Positions 8,316 through 16,494 of a DNA stretch of 64,000 nucleotides are shown piece by piece. The notes beneath the pieces were generated by a model. That model was not told where the DNA came from. It searched no databases and worked only from the letters and a program-made list of their open reading frames with translations. Source of the stretch: Bog-473 sp963809715 (GTDB taxonomy: Bacteria > Actinomycetota > Acidimicrobiia > Acidimicrobiales > RAAP-2). Location of the stretch: assembly GCA_963809715.1 (NCBI GenBank), contig CAWEKO010000002.1:124001-188000 (forward strand). The letters are read 5' to 3'. A program made the position numbers and the translations under genes. Each line of letters starts with the position of its first letter. The first letter of the stretch is position 1.

Positions 8316-9358
8316 GGCTCGCCATCATCTTCGGAGGGTGCTCCGAGGAACACGCCATCTCGGTCAAGTCTGCGCAGGAAGTGGCAAAGAACCTCGACCT
8401 CGAACGGTATGAGCCGTTTTACGTCGGGATCACGAAGCGTGGTGGCTGGAAGCTATGTGACAGCCCCGTCGCGGATTTCGAGGACGGCCCTTGCCGCCCG
8501 GTGCTGCTGTCGCCGGACAAGAGCGTTCACGGGTTGCTTGTTCTGAAGTCAACGTACGGGGATTGCTTGTGGTGGACGCACTACGAGACCATTCGAGTGG
8601 ATGTGGTGTTTCCCGTGCTGCATGGCAAGCTCGGGGAGGACGGGGCGATGCAGGGCTTGCTGGAGCTTTCCGGCATCCCCTACGTCGGCTGCGATGTCCA
8701 GAGTTCGGCACTGTGCATTGACAAGTCTCTCGCCTATCTCGTGGCGCGCAGCGCAGGAGTCGGCACACCGGACTTCTGGACCGCCGCGGCCGGCGAGCAC
8801 ATTGATCCTGACGGGCTTCCCTATCCCGTCTTCGTGAAGCCGGCTCGCTCTGGCTCATCGTTCGGTGTGAGCAAGGTGTCTCGGAAAGAGGAATTGCCCA
8901 GCGCTATAGAAGCGGCGCGTCAGTACGACTCGAAGGTGTTGATCGAGGAGGCAGTCGCAGGCGGCGAAGTCGGGTGTGCGATCCTCGGGAACGACACAGA
9001 GCTGGTCGCCGGCGAGCCAGATCGCGTGTCGCTATCCCACGGGTTTTTCAGAATCCATCAGGAGAATGAGCCCGAACGCGGTTCCGAGAACGCGACATTC
9101 CTTGTTCCCGCCGATATTTCGACGGAGGCGCGTGAGTTGGTCCGGGAGACTGCAAAGACCCTCTACCGCGCTTTGGGATGCAAGGGGCTGGCGAGAGTGG
9201 ACTTGTTCTTGAAGGAAGACGGAACGGTTGTACTGAACGAGGTCAATACGTTGCCGGGCCTGACCTCCTACAGCCGATATCCGAGAATGATGGCAGCCGC
9301 AGGTTTGTCGCTCGGCCAAGTGGTCGACCGGATCGTGTCGTTGGCATTGGCCGAATGA
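8303..9358 (+). CDS. vanA: D-alanine--D-lactate ligase VanA
   Basis: ATP-grasp ligase of 351 aa that joins D-Ala and D-Lac so that peptidoglycan precursors end in D-Lac and bind vancomycin poorly. It follows the VanA sequence closely: FGGCSEEH at 10-17, ELSGIPYVGCD, VFVKPARSGSSFGV, and EVNTLPG near the C-terminus. The omega-loop histidine that favours D-lactate over D-alanine is present in FRIHQE (His252). A short insertion around residues 82-96 (rich in Trp and Tyr) accounts for the slightly greater length. It starts inside vanH and its stop overlaps vanX (ATGA), so the three genes are translationally coupled. Confidence 0.94.
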   Translation: MDRLRLAIIFGGCSEEHAISVKSAQEVAKNLDLERYEPFYVGITKRGGWKLCDSPVADFEDGPCRPVLLSPDKSVHGLLVLKSTYGDCLWWTHYETIRVDVVFPVLHGKLGEDGAMQGLLELSGIPYVGCDVQSSALCIDKSLAYLVARSAGVGTPDFWTAAAGEHIDPDGLPYPVFVKPARSGSSFGVSKVSRKEELPSAIEAARQYDSKVLIEEAVAGGEVGCAILGNDTELVAGEPDRVSLSHGFFRIHQENEPERGSENATFLVPADISTEARELVRETAKTLYRALGCKGLARVDLFLKEDGTVVLNEVNTLPGLTSYSRYPRMMAAAGLSLGQVVDRIVSLALAE

Positions 9359-9996
9359 ATCCGATGAATCGCGATTTTGTGTTCGTGGATGAGGCCGTAC
9401 CGGAAATACGTTGGGATGCCAAGTACGCCACCTGGGATAACTTCACTGGCAAGCCGGTGGACGGATATGCCGCAAATCGAATCGTCGGCACGATGGCCTT
9501 ATGCGCAGCCCTACAGACTGCGCAAGAAGTCGCAGCATCCCTTGGCTTCGGCTTGCTTCTTTGGGACGGGTATCGCCCACAACGCGCCGTAGATTGCTTT
9601 GTGTGCTGGTCAAAGCAGGTAGAAGACGGACGGAAGAAGCAACGGCACTATCCAAATATGGACAGACTCGAGATGTTTGAAAAGGGATATGTGGCCGCCA
9701 AGTCAGGTCACAGCCGGGGCAGCACCGTCGACTTGACGCTGTATCACTTGACTACCGGCGAACTTGCTCCGATGGGCGGTGGTCACGACTTGATGGACCC
9801 GATCTCACACCATGGAGCAGAAGGAATCGCGGCGGTCGAAGCGAGGAACCGTCAATACCTGTGCTCCGTGATGGAGGACTGCGGTTTCACTTCTTACCAT
9901 TGCGAATGGTGGCATTACTCACTGAAATACGAACCGTATCCAGACACCTATTTTGACTTTCCCGTCGGGACGACTCGCGCGCTGTTGGGCGTCTGA
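9355..9996 (+). CDS. vanX: D-Ala-D-Ala dipeptidase VanX
   Basis: Zinc dipeptidase of 213 aa that destroys normal D-Ala-D-Ala so that only D-Ala-D-Lac precursors are made. Family motifs are clear: RWDAKYATWDNFTGKPVDGY, LLWDGYRP (Arg74), zinc ligands His119 and Asp126 in SGHSRGSTVDL, catalytic Glu184 and zinc ligand His187 in CEWWHY, and the end YFDFPV. The first ATG (9355) overlaps the vanA stop; a second ATG at 9364 is possible. Eight residues beyond the usual FPV end run up to the stop at 9996, immediately followed by a murF remnant in the same frame, which suggests a deletion at this junction. Confidence 0.94.
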   Translation: MNPMNRDFVFVDEAVPEIRWDAKYATWDNFTGKPVDGYAANRIVGTMALCAALQTAQEVAASLGFGLLLWDGYRPQRAVDCFVCWSKQVEDGRKKQRHYPNMDRLEMFEKGYVAAKSGHSRGSTVDLTLYHLTTGELAPMGGGHDLMDPISHHGAEGIAAVEARNRQYLCSVMEDCGFTSYHCEWWHYSLKYEPYPDTYFDFPVGTTRALLGV

Positions 9997-10002
9997 ACTT
10001 AA

Positions 10003-10141
10003 CCGGGCGGCGAGCTGGTCGTTCCCGATATCAGCCTCGAGGGAGCGAGCATCGACTCGAGGACGATTCGGCCGGAGCAGCTCTACATTCCCATCGTGGC
10101 CGAGTGCCACGGCCAAGACTTCATCCCGGCAGCCTCGGGGG
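10003..10141 (+). pseudogene. murF: murF N-terminal remnant (UDP-MurNAc-tripeptide--D-Ala-D-Ala ligase family)
   Basis: Reading in the vanX frame after two stop codons gives GGELVVPD, then GASIDSRTIRPEQLYIPIV and AECHGQDFIPAA. This matches the start of MurF proteins (GGEL-PD--V-G-SIDSRT-RPGQLFVPIVAERDGHDFI). There is no start codon, and the similarity ends about 55 bp before element copy 2. Glycopeptide producers and other actinobacteria carry a dedicated murF next to vanHAX, so this is probably the decayed fourth gene of the cluster. Identification is by memory of the family and should be confirmed. Confidence 0.6.
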
Positions 10142-10196
10142 CAGGTGCGCGGAGGAATTACCGATCTTTGCCCACGAGTCCAAGGGATCGTCGGTA

Positions 10197-10347
10197 GTAG
10201 ACCGCTCTACTACGGCAGCACTCCGTGGACGAGGTGGAAACTGGGAGGACGGAACAGCACGACAGGGGACTAGCGCTGACCACGGAGACGGAAAGCACCA
10301 CATTGCCAAGGTGAGGGTCGCTGGTTCGAATCCCGTCTTCCGCTCCA
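10197..10347 (+). repeat. tRNA-Gly(GCC)-derived dispersed element, copy 2
   Basis: Unit of 151 bp. The palindrome has one change (GTAGACCGCTCTAC), then GGTGGAAACTGGGAGGACGG, ACGGAAAGC, loop TTGCCAA, T arm and CTTCCGCTCCA. The downstream flank (ACGTACCAGGTCAGAGCCGG) is shared with copy 1. It lies between the convergent vanX/murF remnant and GH130 gene. The interval 10348-10580 holds nothing else recognisable. Confidence 0.85.
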
Positions 10348-10580
10348 ACGTACCAGGTCAGAGCCGGTGTTTCAACGGTGCGACAAGTCGCGACGAAGCA
10401 CGCCAAGTCCAATTGGCGTCAAGACGTCCGGCGGAACGGGACTTGGCAGTCCGGCGGAGCGTTCACAGATCTGAAGCGAGTGGAATCTGGCAATCTGATC
10501 GCAGGAGCACCGAGGCGCACTGGCTCGCGTCGATGGCAACGACGCGTCTGTCGCGGCCAGCGGAGTCCATCCTGCATCGG

Positions 10581-11675
10581 TCAGTCGCCGATGGCGGGTG
10601 CAACCGCGCATCCGATGCGCGAGTCGGCCATGCCGAAATAGAGAAACCACCGGTCCTCGAACAGCACCAGCGACTGGGCGAAGCACACGTTCGACACCTG
10701 TCCCTCTCGTGCACCGACGTTGTCAGCCCGCAAGAAGGGCTCGATATCCCGGGCGATGCACGACGCAGGGTCTTCGGGGTCGAACAACGACTGACCTGGC
10801 TGGTAGGAGAGCGGCTGCAAGGAGGGATCCCCGTCGATGTAGTGGTTGGCACCGTTGTAGATCAAGATGATCCCGTCCGCGGTGGATAGGGCCGGTGGCC
10901 CGGGTTCGACCAAGAGTGAATCGAACCGTTGCCGTCGTGGAAACAGAATCGGCCGAAGCACGCGCTGTCCCGATACGACGTGTATGTCCCAGGACCGGTC
11001 AGCCGACGGATCGTAAGAGAGGTAGTGGTCCCGTGTGGCATCGAAGTCGATGGGCGTCCATCGGACGAGGTCCTCGGACGTGGCGGCGAAGCACGTTCCT
11101 TCGCCCCAGTACATCCAGAATCGGCCGTTAGCGCGTGCCGCTACCAGGCGGCCGCCGCTCACTTCGGTCACGATCGAACCGCTCTTCGAGGAGCGCAGCG
11201 CGTACGGTGTCGAAGCAAAGGCGGGGCCGTGCTTGGTCCAGTTGCAGAGGTCCTCCGATGTCGCCACGAAGAGCGTGCCCGCCTTGCCGTCGAAGGCCGT
11301 GTAGGTAGCGACGAAGCCACCGTCGGGAGACTCGACCACCCGAGGGTCCTCGCAGCCACCCGGCCACTCCCAGGCTTGCCAGGGGTCGTCGTCCGGGAAC
11401 AGAACGGGATGAGGGTGGACTTCGAATGTCAGCCCGTCGTCGCTCACCGCCAGACCGATCCGGGAGGTGCCAGCGAAGCGGCCGACCGTGTCTTCCCCCC
11501 GGAACAACATGTGGACGCGTCCCTCGTGGACGACGGCGCCAGGGTTGAAGGCATCCTTCGCGGCCCAGGCCACGTCGATTCCGGAAACAGGGCAGGTGAA
11601 GTGGACGTTCGGCAGGTCGGCCAGAATCTCCCGCTCGACCGGGATGAACGGCCCCATGCGCCAGCTCTCGATCAC
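10581..11675 (-). CDS. GH130 beta-mannoside phosphorylase-like protein
   Basis: Protein of 364 aa with the five-bladed beta-propeller pattern of glycoside hydrolase family 130: NPGAVVHEGRVHMLFRGED, SRIGLAVSDDGLTFE, CEDPRVV, YTAFDG, followed by further blades ending in LYFGMADSRIG. GH130 enzymes phosphorolyse beta-1,2- or beta-1,4-mannosides to mannose 1-phosphate; which linkage applies cannot be told. The start is uncertain: GTG at 11675 or ATG at 11657; the open frame continues to 11768 but that part overlaps the GH1 remnant. Together with the GH1 remnant it suggests former use of plant-type mannosides. Confidence 0.82.
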   Translation of the reverse strand: MIESWRMGPFIPVEREILADLPNVHFTCPVSGIDVAWAAKDAFNPGAVVHEGRVHMLFRGEDTVGRFAGTSRIGLAVSDDGLTFEVHPHPVLFPDDDPWQAWEWPGGCEDPRVVESPDGGFVATYTAFDGKAGTLFVATSEDLCNWTKHGPAFASTPYALRSSKSGSIVTEVSGGRLVAARANGRFWMYWGEGTCFAATSEDLVRWTPIDFDATRDHYLSYDPSADRSWDIHVVSGQRVLRPILFPRRQRFDSLLVEPGPPALSTADGIILIYNGANHYIDGDPSLQPLSYQPGQSLFDPEDPASCIARDIEPFLRADNVGAREGQVSNVCFAQSLVLFEDRWFLYFGMADSRIGCAVAPAIGD

Positions 11676-12013
11676 GCCGTCGCCTCTCGGGCGAGGACCT
11701 GTGCGCTGGCCCGCACCGAGCGATCGCTGTCGACTATCCCGAAGGAGACGTCGAAATCGTGGAGCCACTCGTCCTTGTTCACGGCCGTCCAGTAAAACAG
11801 CCCTCGGACGTCGATACCGCGGGCGATGCGGTGTGCACGATGACGAGGCCCTGGGTCAGGTAGTCCGCCCGGGCATCGTCGTCGGCGGTCTTGATCCCGT
11901 ACTGGGCGGCGAGGACCGGTGTGCCGCGCAGCTCCTCGTGGATCCGGTCGAGTACCAGGCAAAGCCCGCCGGCCCAGATCCCGTAACCGAGAGGCGAGAG
12001 GGTGGCATCGGGG
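11672..12013 (-). pseudogene. GH1 beta-glucosidase C-terminal remnant, frameshifted
   Basis: Two overlapping frames together give the end of a GH1 enzyme. The first reads PLGYGIWAGGLCLVLDRIHEEL, VLAAQYGIKTADDDARADYL and GLVIVHTA; after a one-base shift near 11830 it continues IARGIDVRGLFYWTAVNKDEW and FGIVDSD to the stop. This matches the GH1 pattern 'DYL--HL--VH-AI--GVDVRGYF-WSL-DNFEW'. The usual catalytic ENG is AQYG here. The N-terminal two thirds of the enzyme are absent. From 12014 to 12292 only a short minus-strand frame (12054-12287) is open, and it was not recognised. Confidence 0.6.
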
Positions 12014-12292
12014 GGGGTGACCGTTCAATTTCCGTCCACGGACGACATGTTTCCTAGTACGAGAACCCCGGCCCACGGGCCCAGTAGAAGCCTGCTTCGA
12101 ACAGCGCTTGGGCCATGGACGCCGTAGAGGCCTCGTCGTCTTGGGGCACGATCGGCGATAGCTCGAAAATGGAGGAAAGAGGCGCTCCCGGCAGCACGTC
12201 AATAAGTTCGTGCTGCAAGAGATGCGGGGGTCGGTCCGTTTTGGAAAAGGTCCGCTGTTCACTTATTGATCGCCGGACGAGCCCCATACCAA

Positions 12293-13216
12293 CTATCCCT
12301 CTTCGGAGACGCGGATGATCGTCTTGCCGGGCGTACGGTGGTCCGGCGCGAAGGCGGCGGGTGCTTCAGATAGCGGCCTCACCGCTCCCACGATCGGCTT
12401 GAGCCGTCCGTCTCTCAGTCGCTGGGCGAGCTCCGCGAGCCGGGTGCGGTCGGATTCGACCACGAAGAAGACCGCACGCCCGTCCATTGGCTTGACCGTT
12501 GGCATCCTGACGATGGTGACGAGAACGCCGCCGGGGCGCACAAGAGCGGCGGAGCGATCGAGAATCTCACCGCCGATCACATCAAAGACCACGTCAACTT
12601 CACCGACGTCCTCGAGCTTGTCGGTCTCGAGGTCCATAAAGGCGTGCGCTCCGAAGCCGAGGACGGTGTCGCGGTCCGCGGTTCGGCCGGTGCCGATCAC
12701 GACGGCTCCCACCTCGCGTGCGAGCTGCACGGCGATCGAACCGACACCGCCAGCTGCGCCATGTACTAAGACGCTCTGCCCGGTCTGCAGGTGAGCGTGG
12801 TCGAACAGCCCCTGCCATGCGGTGAGTCCCGAGATTGGCAGAGCGGGGGCGGTGACGTGATCGACATCCGCCGGAAGCGGAGCGAGGTTGCGGGCCTCTA
12901 CTGCTGTGTACTCGGCCAGGGTGCCGTTGCGGAACCAGTCGGTTAGCCCGAACACTCGCTGGCCGACGGTGAGGCCGGTCGTTCCGGGCCCCAACTCAGC
13001 CACGACACCGGACAGATCGTGACCTACGATGCTTGGCGTCCGGTCGCGTCCGGCGCGGTCGGCCCAGGTTCCCGTCCATTCCAGCTCGGTGGAGATGAAT
13101 CCCGCGCCATGAACCCGCACGATGACGTCGTTTTCGCCCGCAATGGGATAGGGCATCTCAGTCAAAGAAAGTCCGGCGACGCCCGCATCGCGGTCTCGAA
13201 CGGTGATTGCTTGCAT
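12293..13216 (-). CDS. zinc-independent MDR oxidoreductase (quinone reductase-like)
   Basis: Complete 307-aa NADP-dependent oxidoreductase. The N-terminal GroES-like domain lacks the catalytic zinc cysteines. HGAAGGVGSIAVQLA is the nucleotide-binding glycine motif of the quinone oxidoreductase branch, and the C-terminus ends TPGKTIIRV as in that family. It should reduce quinones or activated double bonds with NADPH in the cytoplasm. The ATG at 13216 has an AGGAGG-like sequence upstream (complement of tcctcc around 13226). It stands alone, with no neighbour that indicates its substrate. Confidence 0.85.
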   Translation of the reverse strand: MQAITVRDRDAGVAGLSLTEMPYPIAGENDVIVRVHGAGFISTELEWTGTWADRAGRDRTPSIVGHDLSGVVAELGPGTTGLTVGQRVFGLTDWFRNGTLAEYTAVEARNLAPLPADVDHVTAPALPISGLTAWQGLFDHAHLQTGQSVLVHGAAGGVGSIAVQLAREVGAVVIGTGRTADRDTVLGFGAHAFMDLETDKLEDVGEVDVVFDVIGGEILDRSAALVRPGGVLVTIVRMPTVKPMDGRAVFFVVESDRTRLAELAQRLRDGRLKPIVGAVRPLSEAPAAFAPDHRTPGKTIIRVSEEG

Positions 13217-13433
13217 GACGGTGTCCTCCTTTACGGATTTGGATTTGTCAGGCCAGTAGCCGCAGGACGGCGCTATGCCAAAGCCGCCAAACGCCAGATG
13301 ACCCCCCAGACCGCCGGGAGAGTGGAGCGCTTCGATGTCGGCAAGGGGACTGCGATCCTCCGCCGCGTGTCATAGGGGTGGATCTTCACAAGACCCGACG
13401 CCTTCTTTATGATCGAATCGAGGTGAGAGCGAG

Positions 13434-13664
13434 ATGCGGGATGGACGTGATGAACATTCTCAGGAGATCCTCGATTCGATTCTCCTCCTGCGCCCACGGC
13501 TTGGTCAAGACATATTCCAGATGGATTCAGAACTGTGGGCGGTCCACGGGTATGTCCCAGTCGACGGTGAAGTGATCTTGGCCGAGTTTGACCACCGTGA
13601 GACGGCAGCGGAGATTCTCGCTCAGCTTGCGGTAGCGCAGGAACATTCACGAACTCGGCATTAG
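13434..13664 (+). CDS. small hypothetical protein
   Basis: Open frame of 76 aa, acidic, with a mixed composition that looks coding (ILLLRPRLGQDIF, AVHGYVPVDGEVILAEFD, AAEILAQLAVAQEHS). GAGGTGAG lies about 8-14 nt before the ATG. No family was recognised and there is no operon partner. From 13217 to 13433 nothing was seen. Confidence 0.45.
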   Translation: MRDGRDEHSQEILDSILLLRPRLGQDIFQMDSELWAVHGYVPVDGEVILAEFDHRETAAEILAQLAVAQEHSRTRH

Positions 13665-13751
13665 GGCTCTGTGTGGCGTCCATCCGGGCGCTGCGTGAGG
13701 TCCATGACTCTGGCGTGCCAACGCGTGAGCTGACAGGTGCCCTCTAGCGCC

Positions 13752-13860
13752 GGGACGGAGGCAGATGTCGTCCGAGCCGCCGAGTCGGAGCACGGGCGCC
13801 TCGACATCCCCGTGAACTGCGCGCAGGCCATGGTGACGGTCCAGTGGCAGGTGCCGATAC
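13752..13860 (+). pseudogene. short-chain dehydrogenase fragment
   Basis: A frame without a start reads TEADVVRAAESEHGRLDI and VNCAQAMVTVQWQ, which fits the middle of an SDR ('V--AA-AEHGRLDILVNNA'). The flanking Rossmann start and active-site part are missing. The rest of 13665-14107 shows no gene. Confidence 0.4.
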
Positions 13861-14107
13861 CCGGGCGGACCGCTCCTCTGGCTCGCGTTACTGATCATCG
13901 GTGGACCCACATACGAATCGATGGTCGGCTGGGAGATTATGGAGTTCCTCTGCAGCCGACAGCTGCTAGTGCTGAACGCGGCCATCGAGGATGCGCTGTT
14001 CGTGGCGAGTCCGACATGCGCTCACCTGCGGGCAGTTGCGAGTATGGGTCAACGGAAGCACGGACAACCTGCAACAGACCTGGAGTATCACGGAGAGGAG
14101 CCTGACG

Positions 14108-14473
14108 ATGACGAAGAAGAAGATGAACATACAAGTACGGCGGGCCTACGACACGCCTGAACGAAGGGATGGGGCCCGGGTACTGGTCGACCGTATCTGG
14201 CCGCGAGGACTCGCCAAGACCAAAGCCGATTTCGATGAGTGGTGCAAGGAGGTCGCACCGTCGACGGAGCTGCGCAAGTGGTACAGCCACGACCCGGCAC
14301 GGTTCAAAGAGTTCACACGCCGCTACCACGCCGAACTGAAACAACCAGAGCGATCCGACGCTCTCGCCCATCTGCGGGCGCTGGCTAAGGACCGGACACT
14401 GACGTTGATTACCGCGACCAAACAGCCCGAGATCAGCGAGGCGGAGGTCCTCGCCAGGATGCTCCGCCACTGA
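14108..14473 (+). CDS. DUF488 family protein
   Basis: Protein of 121 aa with the DUF488 signature: RRAYDTPERRDGARVLVDR followed by IWPRG, then KWYSHDP and RFKEFTRRY, and LTLITATK. The family is widespread and small; its biochemical role is not settled. The ATG at 14108 has GAGAGGAG about 7 nt upstream; the frame is open back to 13991 but that extension has no family match. The gene ends about 55 bp before element copy 3. Confidence 0.85.
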   Translation: MTKKKMNIQVRRAYDTPERRDGARVLVDRIWPRGLAKTKADFDEWCKEVAPSTELRKWYSHDPARFKEFTRRYHAELKQPERSDALAHLRALAKDRTLTLITATKQPEISEAEVLARMLRH

Positions 14474-14527
14474 GCCCGGCCGACGCAGTTTGGTCCGCTC
14501 GATAGTCACTTTGTGGTTTGGTCGATG

Positions 14528-14680
14528 GTAGAGCGCTCTACTACACCGACGAACTCGGTGGACGGGCTGGAAAACTGGTTGGACCGAGCCGGACGTCAGG
14601 GCACACAGGAGACCCAGACGGACGAAAAACACCACCTCGCCAAGGTGAGGGTCGCGGGTTCGAATCGCGTCCTCCGCTCA
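14528..14680 (+). repeat. tRNA-Gly(GCC)-derived dispersed element, copy 3
   Basis: Unit of 153 bp with perfect palindrome GTAGAGCGCTCTAC (preceded by TG, giving the D-loop-like TGGTAGAGC), then GGTGGACGGGCTGGAAAACTGG, GACGGACGAAAAAC, loop TCGCCAA and T arm ending CCTCCGCTCA. It is located between the convergent DUF488 and oxidase subunit IV genes. The flank to 14828 holds nothing else. Confidence 0.85.
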
Positions 14681-14828
14681 GAAAAAATGTAGCAGCCGAA
14701 AAGCATTTTTCAAGCCTGGGCACTTGCCTGAGTCGGAACTCGAGAGCGCGTGTTGCCAAAATCAGGCGCGGGAAATCACTCACCCGCTACTCGGGAATAG
14801 CAAACAGTCACGAAATCAACAGACACGG

Positions 14829-15128
14829 CTAGACCACAGCTCTTCCAGCGAGGTATACCCCGAGCATGGCGACGCCCATGAGTACAACCCACACGTCGGT
14901 GATGCGACGCAAAAATCGGGGTGCACCTCGCACCTCCATGAACTCGCGCATGATGATCCGGACTTTGATCAAGGCGAGGCAGATGGCGCCCACCGTTACC
15001 AGCCCGCTTGCCGTCGGGATTCCTCGATGCGAGGCCTCATGATCGATCAAGAGGTAGCCCAGCGAAATGGCGACCAGGATCAGCCACACCACAAAGAGTC
15101 GCTTGTTGAATCCAGTCTCCACCATCAT
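14829..15128 (-). CDS. cytochrome c oxidase subunit IV-like membrane protein (NorF/CyoD type)
   Basis: Membrane protein of 99 aa with three hydrophobic helices (VVWLILVAISLGYLLI, GLVTVGAICLALIKV, VWVVLMGVAMLGVYLAG), the layout of prokaryotic Cox subunit IV. The start was set at ATG 15128, whose ATGA overlaps the stop of the subunit III-like gene; the frame continues upstream to 15185 inside that gene. It is a non-catalytic accessory subunit of a haem-copper oxidase or NO reductase. It is the last gene of a four-gene coupled operon. Confidence 0.8.
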   Translation of the reverse strand: MMVETGFNKRLFVVWLILVAISLGYLLIDHEASHRGIPTASGLVTVGAICLALIKVRIIMREFMEVRGAPRFLRRITDVWVVLMGVAMLGVYLAGRAVV

Positions 15129-15721
15129 CTCACCACGTAGAGCAGGGCGAAGATCAATACCCAGAAGAAGTCGACCGAGTGCCAATAGGTGGCGCAGGTC
15201 TCCACTGTCAGTTGCGAGCGCCGCTTCTCGTTCGACAGCTGATACACCAGCACCCCGAGTACGACGAAGCCGACCAAGAGGTGCACGCAGTGGATCGCCG
15301 TCAGGAAGTAGTAGTACTGGAAGAACTGGCTACTGGTGAACGTGTCCCCTATGTGGATCAGTCGGACCCACTCGACGATCTTGAGGATGAGGAATACCAC
15401 CCCGAAACCGGCGGTCAGGAACGCCTCTCGTCGGGCACGCTCGTAACGCCCGGCCCGGGCGTGCTGGACACATCGGGCCACGGCCCAGGAGCTCGAGAGC
15501 AGGATGATCGTGTCGAGCACGCCCAGCCACAGCAGCAGGTGGGATTGTCCGAACAGGAATGCCTGCTCGTGCTGTGTCCGGTTGAAGAGATAGACGCAGA
15601 AATACGAAGTAAAGATGAGGGATTCGAACAGCACGAAGAACCAGATGTCGCGCCCGCCGGGAACGTGCTCCGGCGAGCCTTCCTCCGACACTCCCGACAA
15701 GTCGCGTTCGGTCGTCGTCAC
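15125..15721 (-). CDS. haem-copper oxidase subunit III-like protein (NorE type)
   Basis: Membrane protein of 198 aa with five hydrophobic segments and the Cox3 motifs DIWFFVLFESLIFTSYF near residue 25, FYYFLTAIHCVHLLVG near 140 and CATYWHSVDFFWVLIF near the end. The length fits the short NorE-like branch. It assists a terminal oxidase or NO reductase; no subunit I or II is encoded in this window. Both neighbours overlap it by 4 nt, so translation is coupled. Confidence 0.85.
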   Translation of the reverse strand: MTTTERDLSGVSEEGSPEHVPGGRDIWFFVLFESLIFTSYFCVYLFNRTQHEQAFLFGQSHLLLWLGVLDTIILLSSSWAVARCVQHARAGRYERARREAFLTAGFGVVFLILKIVEWVRLIHIGDTFTSSQFFQYYYFLTAIHCVHLLVGFVVLGVLVYQLSNEKRRSQLTVETCATYWHSVDFFWVLIFALLYVVR

Positions 15722-16494
15722 GGCGACATGAACTCCGCCAACAATCGGCCTCGGCCTTCCTGCGGCGGCAGGTTAGGCAACGGTCCCGTACCGAAATCCT
15801 CGCGAAGGATCATGTTGCGCAACAAGAAGATGAACGCACCGGTGTAGAGGCCGAAGACGGCCACGTTGATCCACCAGGCGATCACACCGTTCCACGCGAA
15901 GACTCCGGCATGGAAGATCCACGAGGGTGCGACCACGACCTCGGTCAGTCCGTTGCACAGGTTGAGATAGCCGAACCACACCGGAAAGACACGGTTCTTG
16001 TCGAGGAGGATCGCCAGCATCCAGATCAGCGAGCCGATCAGGAAGACGCCCATGGTGCCGGAGAAGGACAGGAAACCGAGGTCGTAGAGCCACCGGAGGA
16101 TCTCCGGGTTGCGCTCGGGCCGGAAGGCGCCCACCGTCATAGCCACGCAGATGAACAAGAACCCGGGGACCGCACTGACTGCGTAGAGGATCAGGTACGA
16201 GTAGGCGAAGGCACGGCTGACCGACATCCGCCGGATGGAGTAGGTGATCAGTGCGATCGATGTGGCGGAGAGCCCGCCCAAAATGAAGATCAGCCCAAAA
16301 CCGATGAGCAGGCCCTCGTGCCGGCTGGCAAACCACCCAACCACCTGATGAGGTGTGTACCACGGCTTCCCTGGCGGCTGGGTGCGCGTGATGATGAAGA
16401 AGACGACGGTATAGAGGGAATAGAAGCCGACGGTGGCGTACCAAGCCAACCACAGCTCTCGCTTCGGATCGTCGAGCAGCGCAGGTCGCTTCAC
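15718..16494 (-). CDS. polytopic membrane protein B of the oxidase-like operon
   Basis: Protein of 258 aa with about six to seven hydrophobic helices; function not recognised. It is a clear paralogue of the preceding gene product: both share a stretch of type 'I-LD----PV---GY-NL' followed by 'G-FAWNG---WW--NVA--L'. Translation is coupled to both neighbours by ATGA overlaps. Linkage to subunits III and IV suggests a membrane partner of an oxidase or NO reductase, but no haem or copper ligand set was visible by eye. Confidence 0.7.
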   Translation of the reverse strand: MKRPALLDDPKRELWLAWYATVGFYSLYTVVFFIITRTQPPGKPWYTPHQVVGWFASRHEGLLIGFGLIFILGGLSATSIALITYSIRRMSVSRAFAYSYLILYAVSAVPGFLFICVAMTVGAFRPERNPEILRWLYDLGFLSFSGTMGVFLIGSLIWMLAILLDKNRVFPVWFGYLNLCNGLTEVVVAPSWIFHAGVFAWNGVIAWWINVAVFGLYTGAFIFLLRNMILREDFGTGPLPNLPPQEGRGRLLAEFMSP

